Assembly (NCBI GenBank): GCA_014904845.1
Contig: MU119326.1
Coordinates: forward strand, 67,018 to 131,017
DNA length: 64,000 nucleotides
Reading direction: 5' to 3'
From: Acephala macrosclerotiorum
Taxonomy: Eukaryota; Ascomycota; Leotiomycetes; Helotiales; Mollisiaceae
This document shows, one piece after another, positions 1 through 11,210 of this stretch. Position numbers and translations under genes: made by a program. Under the pieces are notes generated by a model. It did no database searches. It was not told the DNA's origin and was given only the letters and a program-made list of their open reading frames with translations. Within the stretch, counting starts at the first letter, position 1; each line of letters starts with the position of its first letter.

Positions 1-47
1 GTGTTGAAGACGAGTCGCATCTCCTAGCCAGCCCAGCAAAGAAAGAC

Positions 48-943
48 ATGGCTGCCGGTATCGGCCTACAGTCTTTAGTGCCTACATTAGTACTTCTGCG
101 GCTGGGGGGTTTTTTTTTCTTCCCCTTTTTGTAATTGAGCTTGTTTGCTAACAATGCGCCCAAGCCTCCTTGAAATTAACAAATGGTCCGACCTTGTCAT
201 CAAATGTCGGGACAAAGAGTGGAAGGTTCATCGCGTTGCCGTTGTCTTCCCTCCAAAGTTCCCTCCGCTATAGTTGATAGTAGATTTCTTGTAAGTCTCC
301 ATTGCTCAGTAGTCAAATCCTGGAGTGAGTCATCTCGAATGTTCTTGATCTTCAGGGACATTGAAAAAGCGAGATTTATGCCTTTGCAAACTACGTCTCC
401 TTGGATAGTTGCTAATCTTGGTTTCCCTCTATAGGAAGCACAACGGGCATCACTGATCTCAGCGACAACGAACCTGACATCGTCGATTGTATGATTCGCT
501 TCCTCTACACCAACGACTACTCCTCCACAGCGAAGTCAGAGACGCTCCCTGTCGCTACCACTAGCTTCTTCAGTCGAGTTTACTCGGGCCAAACGCTTGT
601 GGTCAACACCAAAGTCTACGTCCTGGCAGAATACTTGGATTTTCCAGTATTGAAAAATCTTGCGTGGACCAAATTCGCTAATCATCTGGCCTAAGAAGGT
701 TTCTCGCCTGGCTTCACCGAGAGCTTGCGAATCATGTACTCCGAAACTCCAGAAAGTTATCAAGACCTAAAAGACTTAGCTCTTGACTATGCTATCAAGC
801 ACGTTTCTAGCTTCTTTGAAAGAGAAGACTTTGCCGCCTTTTGCAAAGGCAAGGATTCGAAGGAATTTCCATTCGAGATGCTCAAGGCGACGACTGGCAA
901 GGCTAGGAAGAAGAGACCCCTCATGAGGACCAGATTGGGTTAG
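48..943 (+). pseudogene. BTB/POZ family gene, copy 1 (broken)
   Basis: Recognisable as a relative of the three BTB/POZ genes that follow. A short first exon begins MAAG at 48. It is followed by the BTB start (SDLVIKC then VHR, about 180-245), the segment KVPSAIVDSRFL in another frame, an intron from about 291, and the BTB remainder from about 436 (DLSDNEPDIVDCMIRFLYTNDY). A frameshift near 250 separates the first two BTB pieces. An in-frame TAA at 692-694 interrupts the C-terminal helical part, which then continues in the same frame to 943. TAA could come from CAA by one C-to-T change. BTB domains mediate dimerisation and often cullin-3 binding, but no function is expected from this copy. Family assignment is secure from the paralogues; exact exon ends are approximate. 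Confidence 0.8.
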
Positions 944-1372
944 AAGTACATTAACCCCCCGAAGTTATAATGCCTCGAGGTGGATCTTCAAGGGGTTTTC
1001 GTCTAACCAATCGCGACTTCATCTCTACTTGGCATCTAATCTTTATGCAACATTTGTTCAGTTTACTGCGATGGGTTGATAGAAAGGAATTGAATCCAGT
1101 CTGGGGAAGAGCACGCAAACACATCCACAACTTCGGCTTTCAAGGATTTCTGCAAATAGAGTGCGTTGCCTTTCATCCAATAACAAACATTCGAGCGTGA
1201 TCTAGATTCGCCATTATTCTTCTCGGATCAACTCTTCGACGCAGCTTCGTCAATCACCTTCGAAAGTGGCTTCCAATAATCACGCTAGGCGATATAACAC
1301 TACTCCACACTTGCTCCACACCTCGAGGACGCAAAGAATTAACACCGCCGCCGTCTGATTTACGGACTGGAG
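944..1372. other. intergenic, no gene seen
   Basis: About 430 bases between the broken BTB copy and the AT-rich element. A 76-codon open frame starting at 970 has no recognisable domain, signal peptide or splice partner and is treated as chance. Base composition is ordinary up to the element boundary at 1373. Confidence 0.5.
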
Positions 1373-1876
1373 ACTCAAGTAAAAGTTAATAATATTACTA
1401 ATAGATTTATTTTTTAACCAAATTTTATTAAAAATAATACTAATTTTTAAACTTTATTATAATATTAATTATTTTAAATATATAAATAAAATAAAAATAA
1501 TATAATAAATTAATTTAATTTTTTTTTAATATTAAAATCTCGAAATTGAAAAAAAAAAAAATTAAAAATTAATAATAAAAATATAAAAATCGATTTTTAA
1601 AACGAATTTTTTTTTTTTTAAATATTTTTATTATTATAATAATTATTAAAAAAAAAAATCTCGTAAAAATTATATATTTATATAAATTAATTATATATTT
1701 TAAATTGAATTTTTTTAAATTTAATATTATTTTATTATTTCGTTTATTAAATTATATTTTATTTTTAATATATAAATTATTTTATAAGGTTCCAAAGTTG
1801 GTAAGTTATATCGATTTTTGGTGGGGTTCGCTTAAAAAATAGATTTATTAATAATACCGCAAATTCTTACTTGAGT
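1373..1876. mobile_element. 504-bp AT-rich element with terminal inverted repeats, RIP-eroded
   Basis: The block starts ACTCAAGTAA and ends TTACTTGAGT, an exact 10-base inverted pair. Similarity continues inward for about 50 bases, including an AATAGATTTATT-type stretch on the left and its inverted partner on the right. The interior is almost pure A and T with long homopolymer runs, very unlike both flanks, and has no reading frame. This fits a small DNA transposon or MITE whose cytosines were removed by RIP. I see no clear target-site duplication, so the superfamily is undetermined. It separates the dead BTB copy from the first intact one. Confidence 0.65.
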
Positions 1877-1959
1877 ATATTTACTTCCTCACGCAAACAA
1901 GGAAATAAAAAAACTAATTATTCTCCCGTTAGCCATTTCCACCTTCGACAGCAACCAAG

Positions 1960-2826
1960 ATGTCCTCAAAAGACAAAGATCAACGCCCCATCAGAGGGGT
2001 CACAGCCGTCATTGCTTCGTGAGTTTAAACACTATCTTTGAAATACCGCAAACCGACAGCTAGAAGGCTCTTCGAATCTGGACGTTACTCTGACCTGTCT
2101 ATCATCTGCAAAGGAAGAGCTTGGCCAGTTCATCGTAACGTCATCTGTCCTCAGTCAAAGGTCTTGTCTGCTATGGTTGATAGTCATTTCAAGGTCAGCC
2201 ACAATGCTACGATTGCGCAAGTTGCGCAAGTCATTGACGCGTAGTTACAGGAGAGTATCACCAGCGAGATCAACCTTCCTGATGACGACCCCAAGACTGT
2301 CCATCACCTCATTCACTTCCTCTACAAGGAGACATTCGATGATATTGATAAGCCGCCTACACTTGGTGGGGGAAAGGAGAGGAGCCGCTTGACCAACTGT
2401 ACGAAGGTCTATATCATGGCTGAGGTATACGACGTCCCAGCACTCAAAGAGTTGGCGATGTACAAGTTCAAGAACGCTGTTGGCACGGACTGGAATAATG
2501 GTACGTTGGCTACCTGCTTGGCCATGATGTATACCGAACTTCCCGAGTCGGACCGCCTGCTCAAAGACGTTGCAATTAAGGCTGCTTTGGAGCACTTCAA
2601 GGAGCTTGTTGATACGGGAGAGTTCGTAGAGGTTTGCAAGGCGCATGGAGAGGTTGCTTTCGACATGCTCAATCTGTCCTTCAAGCAACCACCACCCAAG
2701 CCAACTGCCCCGCCAGTTCCTACAGGAGTATGTCGGTATTGTGGCCCCACCTCCAAGTACGCTATCCATTGGGATAATTGTCAATCTCAATTCTTGTGTA
2801 ACAACTGTGGCCGCCGTTGGGTCTAG
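1960..2826 (+). CDS. BTB/POZ domain protein, copy 2 (254 aa)
   Basis: Three exons: 1960-2018, 2064-2193 and 2251-2826. The acceptor at 2063 is chosen over the AG at 2059 because the earlier one gives an immediate stop. Residues about 20-90 carry the BTB pattern (SGRYSDLSIICKG, VHRNVICPQSK, LSAMVDSHFK, HHLIHFLYKE). A helical region follows (VYIMAEVYDVPALKELAMYKF, to about 200). The last 40 residues hold CRYCG and CNNCG, a probable zinc-ribbon tail. BTB proteins of this size in filamentous ascomycetes are mostly uncharacterised; dimerisation and a Cul3-adaptor role are only family-level possibilities. Both introns are 45-57 bp and interrupt the BTB at positions shared with the neighbouring copies. 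No defect is seen. Confidence 0.88.
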
Positions 2827-3136
2827 ACAATTCATGCATTCCACGACGGATCTTCTCCGTGGCAAGGGAAGAGAGCATACTTCGTAGTAGATACAGGTTG
2901 AGGTATGAAATGAGAAAGTGTCCTTGTCAAGGAATCCCCAAAATTCATTTCGGGAAAAGCAATGTCTGGCGATGTCACGTAATCTCACTTTCGAGTTCTT
3001 CACGTGTCGCTTTTTGGAGTCTTTTTTTTTTTTATTCCTGCCTCGTCTCGCGATCCCTTCCCAACTTCAACAACCTCAACACAACCCCCAAACTAGTATC
3101 GGAACAACACAATCGCATCCACCTCCCAAGAACAAT

Positions 3137-4188
3137 ATGTCCACTACCGCGGTTTGTGAAGTTCCTCCCTTTCGCCGTATGAAATCGCAAGCATCAGGGA
3201 TTGACGTGGCCTCCACCTTTAGAAAAAGCGCGACTTCGACCAGATGACAGGCCTGACTCCCATGACCGCGTCGTAAGTTTTGGGTGCCTCACCGCAGCCG
3301 CACGATGCTGACTTGCACTTCAGCCTTCTGGACACTGGAAAGTACAGTGATCTGGTCATCAAGTGCAAGGGAGAGGTCTTCAAGGTCCACCGCAGCGGTC
3401 AGTCACAACTTGCTTTACCAGCTTCGTTCTCCGCTCCCGAGAGGTTGACTCGCATGAGATACTGATACAACTCGCAGTCGTCTGTATCCAAAGTCCGGTC
3501 TTCTCTGCCATGGTTGATGGGAAGTTCTTGGTAAGTTCCCTTCTGACGGAATCGTCTCACGTTGATGCAAGCATTTCGGATGGCTACTAACATCGAGCAG
3601 GAAGGGACCACTGGAGTCATTGAGCTTCCCAATGATGATCCGAAAATCATCAAGCGTGTTATCGACTACCTCTACAAGGGTGATTATGTCGATCTCGGCC
3701 TTAGCCAAGTACCTCCAGCGACTACGGCCACGGACTCCACGGCAGCTCCAGCCAAGAAACATCTTATTCCATCCCTCATCACCAGCACCGGTGTCTGTAT
3801 CTCTGCAGATAAATGGGATATTCCTGCCCTCAAGACACTTGCGGCCCAGAAGTACAAGGAAGCGCTGCCAATACAGGGTTTGAGCGACAAGTTTGTGACG
3901 ACTTTAGAGACGATGTATACTTCTCTTCCAGAAAGTGATACTGAACTGAAGAAAGTCGCTTTGGGACATATTGGTGCGCAATATCGGCTCCTGGTGAAGC
4001 GTCCAGATTTCTTGAAGCTAGGAAGAAAGCACAGTGAAATCGCGGTGGCGGCCCTTGAAGCTGTTGCCGCTGTTCCAGAGAAGTCAGCCACGGTCTCCTG
4101 CTCCGAGCCTTGCTGCAAGTCACCATCCTCGAGCAATAATGGTGGTGGTGGTGGATATATGAGTGCGTTCGGTTTTGGCTCTAGATAG
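3137..4188 (+). CDS. BTB/POZ domain protein, copy 3 (259 aa)
   Basis: Five exons: 3137-3151, 3223-3272, 3324-3397, 3478-3530 and 3601-4188. Joined, they give an unbroken frame beginning MSTTAKKRDFDQMTGLTPM. This start is supported by similarity to the N-terminus of copy 4 (DEMAAGSQATGLPPMTAE). The BTB core has GKYSDLVIKCKGE, VHRSVVCIQSPVFSAMVDG and VIDYLYKGDY. A helical domain follows (KWDIPALKTLAAQKYKEAL). The tail has clustered cysteines (CSEPCCK) and a glycine run instead of the CxxC ribbon of copies 2 and 4. The first intron has a weak donor (GTTTGT). Role unknown beyond probable BTB-mediated dimerisation. Confidence 0.88.
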
Positions 4189-4630
4189 GGAGTGTGTACG
4201 TGGCATCGTCGAGATTGTGGTCCTGTACTTGCTATTAATTTCACTAGATTGTGGACTTCAAGACTTGACTTGAAATCTGAGCAAAGATAGGATCAATACA
4301 ATTGAGCACCCATACAGAGAAAACATGCACCGAAACTTGACGACTTGGTCTAGATCTTACTTTCCAAGTATTTACATATATGTTTCTTGAACCCTAATTA
4401 AGAAATAGCGAGTGAGCGGTGAAATGGTGGAGGGATCTGCTCACCTTCGAAGCTCAACCTCGCCTGTTTTGTTACTTTGTAGTTCAACCACTAAGGTTAC
4501 TTCACGTCAGCCCTCACCAAACCTTTTTGCGACAACGGCAACAACCTCAATTTTGAGACGCGAGAAGAGCCTTTACCACACCCAAAGCCTTTATCTCGCC
4601 CCATAAACAACTAGAGACTTCGACTACTCA

Positions 4631-5691
4631 ATGGTATGTGGCACTCACTTTAAAGTTGATCGCGAGCTTCCGTGACGCGCGCACGAATGCTGACCTTTCT
4701 CTCACCTTCAGAGCAAACGCACCTACGACGAGATGGCGGCCGGTAGTCAAGCCACAGGCCTCCCGCCTATGACTGCTGAGTGAGTTCCCAGCCTTAAGAC
4801 CAAGCAGTCCACGATACTGACAGGATACCTGGCTAGACTTCTGGAGACAGGCGCGTATTCGGACATGAAAATCAAATGTGGTCACAGAATGTGGTCTTTG
4901 CATCGCGTTGTCGTCCTCTTGCAATCAAAACCTCTCGCCGCAGCCATCAATGGCAACTTCCAGGCAAGCCCATCCTTCTCAGCCACAACTCTCGACTTCA
5001 GAACCCACACCAGCTGACGCCTTTGCAGGAAGCTCAAACAGGCATTATCGATATGAGCGACCACGAACCTGATATCGTCAATTATATGATCAAATTTATG
5101 TACACAGGTGACTACACAATCGAGCATCTAGCTTTGGAAGGGTGTAAGGATGCTAAGACCGAAACTGAAGACAACGAGAGTGTTGAACCAATTCCCATAG
5201 GCACTTCTGACTTCTCTCTCGGGATCGAATTGAAACAGGCGAAGGCTCCAGCTGACCTCCTTATCCACACGGCCGTCTACCTCCTAGCTGATGAAAAAGA
5301 TATCCCTGCTCTCAAAGTCCTTGCAACCAAGAAATATGAAGAGATCCTTCCCGACAGCTGGAACAGCGAAGCTTTCTGCGCTAGCCTGAAGGAAATCTAC
5401 GAGGGAACACCGGAGAATGACCGTATGCTGTGGGACGTCGCGATCGCACACGCAGGCGCTCATGCCAAAGATCTGATGGATCGAGGCGAGTTTGTGACCT
5501 TGTGGAAAAAGCATGGTGAGATTGGGTATGAAATGTGGAAAGCATATGTCAAGCTGGCAAATCTGCCGGCCCCACCTCTGATGTTGAAGCCCACTGGGTG
5601 TCCTGCTCATGGTGTTGAGCATGCTACGTTCATCGTGAAGGGCAGGAAGACATCTTATTGGTGCCAAGTGTGTCGTACCGGTTTCAATTAG
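4631..5691 (+). CDS. BTB/POZ domain protein, copy 4 (286 aa)
   Basis: Four exons: 4631-4633, 4712-4779, 4837-4963 and 5029-5691. The first exon is the ATG alone; the intron GTATGT...CTTCAG follows directly and exon 2 continues SKRTYDEMAAG. Intron 3 begins GC (CAG/GCAAGC) and ends TTTGCAG, so it is a GC-AG intron; without it the BTB frame breaks. The BTB has TGAYSDMKIKCGH, HRVVVLLQSKPLAAAINGNFQ and MIKFMYTGDY. A helical region follows, with ADEKDIPALKVLATKKYEE. The tail has CPAHG and CQVC, a likely zinc ribbon as in copy 2. Function is not known; presumably a dimerising adaptor. The gene is intact. Confidence 0.88.
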
Positions 5692-6465
5692 GGTTTGGGT
5701 GGCTAGAGAGAGATGCCGGGTGGTGCCGTGCAATTTGTTGTTCCTCTTCGTTGGTCGGCGGCGTTGGGACGGAGAGATTTTCGAGCTCCTGTTAGCTTTG
5801 TTAGCAAGAGATGCTGCTTTTATGCTACGAGTTATGCATGAATGATGGAGAAATGGCTGTAGTACTCTATTTATGGTTTGTAAGAGAGAAAAGACTGGCG
5901 CTGCTGCATTTTCGAGACGAGTCAAACAAATCCTTGATAGCCCTTTGTCCTTGCTTTCTCAAAAGCAACTTTAGACATCAAACAATTCTCAAATGACCAG
6001 AGCCTGCTAGAGAAGGCGCGGAATCATCTCCGTCACGTGCGCTCGTGTTAGTTTCGACAAGCTGTCCGGGGACATCATTGACTGGACCTTTAGAAGAGGC
6101 CAGCAAGTGTTTCGGATTATTCACAGTGGATATTGACTTTCGATTAAGTCTGTCTCATACTTCAAAACTTGGAATCGCTGGCGAGGCAACTGCGCCACTC
6201 TCATTCAGCTTGACCTCTTTTAGCTAGATTGCCGGCAGATAATTGTTGACCCTGATTGGCTGAATGATCGGCATCCCAAATCGCAGATTTTCTGCCCAAA
6301 CTTAAACATCATCACCACTTCTTCGTGTACATCATGGCTCGACGTTGAACTTTTGTGCCCAAGCAAGGACTTCAATATGCTCCACCTTGTGGCCACATTA
6401 AATTGGACCCTAGGATCCGAGTTGTTTACAGTCACAGACAACGAGGTGGTTGAAGGACCCGGAAG
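5692..6465. other. intergenic, no gene seen
   Basis: About 770 bases between BTB copy 4 and the Zn2Cys6 gene. Only short open frames without domains are present. It presumably holds the 3' end of the BTB transcript and the promoter of the regulator, but I see no motif I can assign. Confidence 0.4.
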
Positions 6466-8439
6466 ATGACGAATCAGCAGACCTCAAAGAAGGTATCAGG
6501 GGAGAGAAAGCGGGTATACGCGCCAAAATCCAGATCTGGATGCTTTACGTGCAAGTACGACCCTTCCCGGCCTAGCGAGGGTATGGTGGCGGGCGGGGAC
6601 TGTTGTATAGAGCTCTTGGCTGATTGCATTGTTCAGAAAACGGCGTGTCAAATGTGACGAACAGAGGCCTCGTAGGTCCCCACCTCCCTAAATTGATCAA
6701 CTTGTATCGAAAATCAGGTCACTGACCGCCGTTTAGAATGCGACAGGTGTATTAAAAGTGGCTTCTCATGTGACGGCCACCAGACACCCAAATTACCTTG
6801 GAATCTCCAACAGACACCGGGATTACCCAACCTAGCTCCGAAGCGGGTTATTGCTTCAGAGCGAGACGCGAAATTCTCAAATTCGATACCAATTCCCACA
6901 TTGCATCAGTGGAACACTATCAGAGGCCAGCTGTTACTGCAACCACGAAACACGTTGTTCAGAACAGACCAGGAAGCTCGCTACTTCCGGCTCTTCTGTG
7001 ACAAGGTTGCCATCCAATTGACTGGGTTTTTCGACCTACCTCTTTGGAATAGACTCATTCTTCAGACTGCCGAGCGGGAAGAATCTGTTCGTCATGGTAT
7101 CATCTCGATTGGCGCCCTTCAACAGACCATTGACCTGAGAAATAGTCAGGATAGCCGTTATATCGCACCTTTTGCAGCCCTGGATGAACACCATCGTTTT
7201 GCTATTCAGGAGTACAGCAAAGCTATCAAGCAGATGAGGAATGCAATCTCCACGAAGAAACACAATCTCAGGACTACTCTTCTGACTTGTTTGCTAATAA
7301 TCTGCTTCGAGAGCCTCCATGGAAGTCATGACTCTGCCATTGCACAGATGCAAATTGGTATCCGTCTCTTAGAGGACTTCATCGAAGGTAGAAGGAGGAC
7401 TCTTCTCGCCCCAGACATCAGCAGCTCAGTCAACTCGGACATCGCCCAGAATTCAGCATTGCCTTCTTTTGCACTTCACTCGCCAGCACCCGACGTCATA
7501 GAAGATGACCTAGTTCAAGCTTTCGCTCGGCTCGACATGCAAGCAAATTCTTTCATTGATTCAAGGCCGATAGATTATCACCTAGAAAAGAGGAACCACG
7601 GCGCAGACTGCGTCTCACACATGCCTGCGAGCTTTTCCAACGTGCACGAGTCGAGAAGATACTACGAGCTTATCATGCGACGTCTCATGCACTGGATCAG
7701 TTCAGTATTCCATCGCCGTGCACGTGAAAACGGTCAAAGTCAAGGCAGTCAACTGCTCAGCCAAATTTCCCCCAGGAACCAACAGAATTGTAATGCGGAT
7801 GACGGACATGGCGGTATTCTGAACAGAGAAAATCCTATACATCCTCCATCTCCCCAGACATATGCAGAGCAACAGTTCCACCTGGATGAATTAGAGCGCT
7901 GGCGATGTTCATTCACATCCCTATTGAACAAGTATCAGCATCAAACGCAGAGCAAGGAATATCTATCAGTCACAAGCCTTCAGCTTCGCTTCATGTCGTC
8001 TCGATTTGCATTGTCGACAACCCTCAGTACGGATCAGCTCATATACGACGAGCGAATAGAGGAAGTTAAAGAGATCCTTCGCCTAGCTAAGATCTTGCAG
8101 TCGCATTCATCATCCAAAGGGGAATTTGCATTTGACCTCGGATATATACCTCAGCTATACGTCATGGCTATCAAATGTCGAGATCGAAACCTTCGACGCG
8201 AAGCTATTCAATTACTGTGTTCGAGATCTTGGAGAGAAGGAGTATGGGATTCAAAATTGGCTGGCAGTATGGCGATAGCTCTCATGGAAGTCGAAGAGGA
8301 AGGGTTGCAAGGCGATTTCGTACCGAATGAAGCAAGAGTGCGAGGAACGAAGATGCAATTTGATCTCCAGAAGAGGGGAGGGCATTTGACATGCTTCATG
8401 GCTGGTGAAGAACTCAAGGAGCGGACGATAAGGTGGTGA
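6466..8439 (+). CDS. Zn(II)2Cys6 fungal transcription factor (608 aa)
   Basis: Three exons: 6466-6554, 6637-6671 and 6737-8439. Joining them rebuilds a perfect Zn2Cys6 binuclear cluster, with C26, C29, C36, C43, C46 and C53 (spacing C-x2-C-x6-C-x6-C-x2-C-x6-C) and the basic stretch KKRRVKC between. Both introns lie inside the DNA-binding domain, which is common in this family. The rest (from about residue 75) is a long helical region typical of the fungal regulator middle domain, including a Ser/Asn/Gln-rich stretch around residues 300-370. Such proteins bind CGG-containing sites and control metabolic or secondary-metabolite genes. The nearest candidate targets are the decayed oxidoreductase/RiPP genes 3-7 kb downstream; that link is inference only. 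The gene appears intact. Confidence 0.92.
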
Positions 8440-9008
8440 AACAATGTCACAGAGTCGTGACGGACGACACTTGCAACAATGAAACGATGACTAGAGCCTT
8501 TAATAGCCCATATCCGATCCGCGTTCTCATTGGTCGAACTCGTAACACAATCCGCGACATCGGCATCTCTCAGACGAGTCTCAATCAGCTTCTAGGGAGC
8601 GCCCAAGGCAGAACGTGGTGCCATATGCCAGAAAGGCAAACCGGTGGTTGAACTCGGATCCTGACTACTCGGTGTGCCGTTCGAAATATCCATGAGAACA
8701 TGCAGCCGATCCATAAATTGATTGGGCGGGAGGCAGCGACTCAGGTAGCGCAGCTACATGTAAATGTTTTGTCACACCCTCCCTCCTCAGAAAGTGGTAC
8801 TGTTGCGCACTAAAGAGCTTCTTGACCCCGCCTTTCATCGCAATTATCTCACGATCTCGAGAAACTTAGTCTTACTGACGGTATCGATCAAATCTTTGGT
8901 CGTGTACGCTGCCTGCTACTTGTACGAAGAGACATAACAGACTTACAACTCCGTCAACCAAATCTGCCAGCCTCAGCGGTGAGACTGAGCTCCCGTTCCT
9001 GACCAATA
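8440..9008. other. intergenic, no gene seen
   Basis: About 570 bases between the regulator and the zinc-finger gene. A 72-codon frame crossing the regulator's stop has no domain. No repeats or RNA-like structure noticed. Confidence 0.4.
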
Positions 9009-10117
9009 ATGGATACCTTCAGGACTGAAAACATTTTCTACTTCAACGAGGACAGTGCCTCTGCCATGCCTAGAGGACTATCGAACAACTCCTCTACTAG
9101 CAAGTATGATGGGCCTAGCATGTCGGACGCAATGCCCAGGGGATTGTCGAATAATTCATCCACGAGCAAGCACGATGAGTCTTGGATGTCAGACGTTTGG
9201 ACTACAACAGACACATGCGAGCATGAACGCCTGGGGAGACGATTCGGATCCTTCTCGGCAATCAATTTCGAAGGAAGTTGATGACGACCGACATACCCCA
9301 AGCGGTCTTGGATGGACAGTAGGCACTCGTCTGCTCGACCTCTACGAATTTGTCATTACCAAAGGGAGGGAGCCGTATCTGTCCCTGAAATCGGGGTATA
9401 CCGAAGTTGCTGGGTCGACACCTGCGAGAGTTTACCTAGACCCTCCAAAGTAAAGCGTAACATTCAATCCATTCATGCATCCCACTGACTCTCTACATAA
9501 ATCCCGTGAAAGGGCAGTATCCGTGTCAATATCCAACTCCTTGCACGAACCAGCGTACAAGCCAGCGAACAATATTCTTCAGGCCAGCCGATCTGGAGCG
9601 CCACTACAAATCAGTTCATATGAATATGGACAAGAAGGATTGTTTCCCCTGTGACTATACAAAGTGTGGCAGATCGGCTTCGCCTTTCACTCGAAAGCAA
9701 TATTATCGAGACCACCTCCGAGAATACCACAAAGAGGACTTTGGAAATCCCAGGGGATACAACAAGATGAGTAAGGAAAAATTGGACGAGGCTCGACGAC
9801 AGTGGTTGATGGGCCAGCACCAATCCCGTAAATGGTGGAGATGTGAGAAATGTCTAAGAAGAATACATGTTGCAGAAAATGGTTGGCGCTGTCAACCTTG
9901 TGGAATACAGTGTGAGAATGATCGGAGGAAGCTACGTGAGGAGAGGCTGGAGCCGCAAAGTCTGAAGCCAGATCTTGAACAATCATGTCGCTGCGAACGT
10001 GAAAGTGGCTATCTGGGATGGGTTGATGGCGGACAGGGAGAATGGGTGGAGTGTCCCAATTGCATTGATCTTGCCCAATTAAACAACCCATTGAAGGATC
10101 TTGACGAAAATCAATGA
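9009..10117 (+). CDS. C2H2/zinc-ribbon-like protein, exon structure uncertain
   Basis: The 3' part (about 9527-10117) is clearly coding. It has two C2H2-like units (CQYPTPC...HYKSVH and CDYTKCG...HLREYH), then WWRCEKC...CQPC and CRCERE...CPNC pairs, so it probably binds several zinc ions and may be a DNA- or protein-binding factor. The 5' part starts at ATG 9009 and contains a 66-bp tandem duplication encoding MPRGLSNNSSTSK twice. The two copies differ mostly at third codon positions, which supports translation of that frame. Between them (about 9225-9520) the reading moves to another frame; I cannot place the introns with confidence, and a frameshift is possible. One plausible junction is a donor near 9431 with the acceptor at about 9526. 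Family unknown beyond the zinc motifs. Confidence 0.6.
9064..9195 (+). repeat. 66-bp tandem duplication in coding sequence
   Basis: Two adjacent 66-base units, each beginning ATGCC and encoding MPRGLSNNSSTSK followed by an MSD block. Many differences between the units are synonymous, for example in the Ser and Asn codons. Confidence 0.8.
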
Positions 10118-11210
10118 TATTGTTCGCTGAGCTACACTTGGCTGCCTCAGTCCAACGACATACTGGAGCCAGTCGGCTGGATAGCTGCTCTGTTCGTTTC
10201 GAGATTGATGCCCAAAAGCAAGCGCCAGCTTTCAATCATGCAAACGCCTATCGAATCTTTGTCATGGAATAGCAACCCTCACTCTCTTCGCCACTTGGCT
10301 GGCATGCAACGAAGCACCTCCTCGGCAAGTCGGCCTTCCCATTGAACACTGGAGCTTGCAACCAGATGAAAATGGGCCGATGGAAACCTGGGCCAACTAT
10401 ACAAACAATTTAGATCTGGAAACTGCCGCTTCCGATGCAACGAACGACACCAGATGGAAAGCATGAGCCTATAATCCCGAGAGGTTCCCTAACTCACGTC
10501 GGTGAATATCTATGGAGGCGGAATTGAGTCGCATACCCCGCTCCGAAAAGGGTTTAGCCTCGAAGTCTGTCAGCATGTGGGGCTTCGAGGGAGTTCTCGC
10601 TTTTTCGTTCCTGCACATGTCCCTGCACCGTGCATCACCATTCTGCCAAAGGATCTCCGCATGCCAATTTTCATCATAGCGAATCGAATCAATCATTGAA
10701 ACCCACGACATCAATGCCGGTCTCATTTCCATCTGCCCGGTTTTGTGTTCGCTGTCCATTGGTCTGTTTGAGCCAGGTCGCATTATCGAACATCTCAATT
10801 GAGATTGGAACGCCGTATCTTATCGAGTTAAAACCATCCTCTATACTCGGGGCCTCTCCACGCTTCCAGACACCAGACTTCGATATTCATTTCCCTTATC
10901 TGCGCTGTATACAGCCGAGATCGTGCCTGGGCGTTAATCTAGATCGACTATGCCAAGACGTCACACAACCCGTTCACGGGTCCAGAATTGACTCAAGTGC
11001 GAATGCGATGTTAGGAGCAAGAACTCGGTATTGGCGATATTGGAGCTGGCCTTCTTTGGCAATACTAAGCGATATGCATCGGCAAGAAACAAATTTGCAT
11101 GATGTTTCGAAAGTTACGGATGAAGGGTTGGTAGTTGGTTTAAGAGGGGAGGCGTCCTCGATTAACTCGTGCAAGCAGAATAATTTTAGTGCAATACAAC
11201 ATTTCTCAAG
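10118..11210. other. about 1.1 kb without a convincing gene
   Basis: Contains a 194-codon plus-strand frame (10630-11214) and a 109-codon minus-strand frame (10469-10798). Neither shows a domain, a hydrophobic signal or supporting splice sites, and they overlap each other. I treat both as chance, although a decayed gene cannot be excluded. Confidence 0.4.

Noticed and set aside
2245..3003. 252-codon minus-strand open frame
   Set aside because: It lies antisense to the third exon of BTB copy 2, which has clear domain homology on the plus strand.
4876..5072. Continuous frame through 4964-5028 as coding
   Set aside because: It is not in phase with the BTB start; paralogues show an intron exactly here, with a GC donor.
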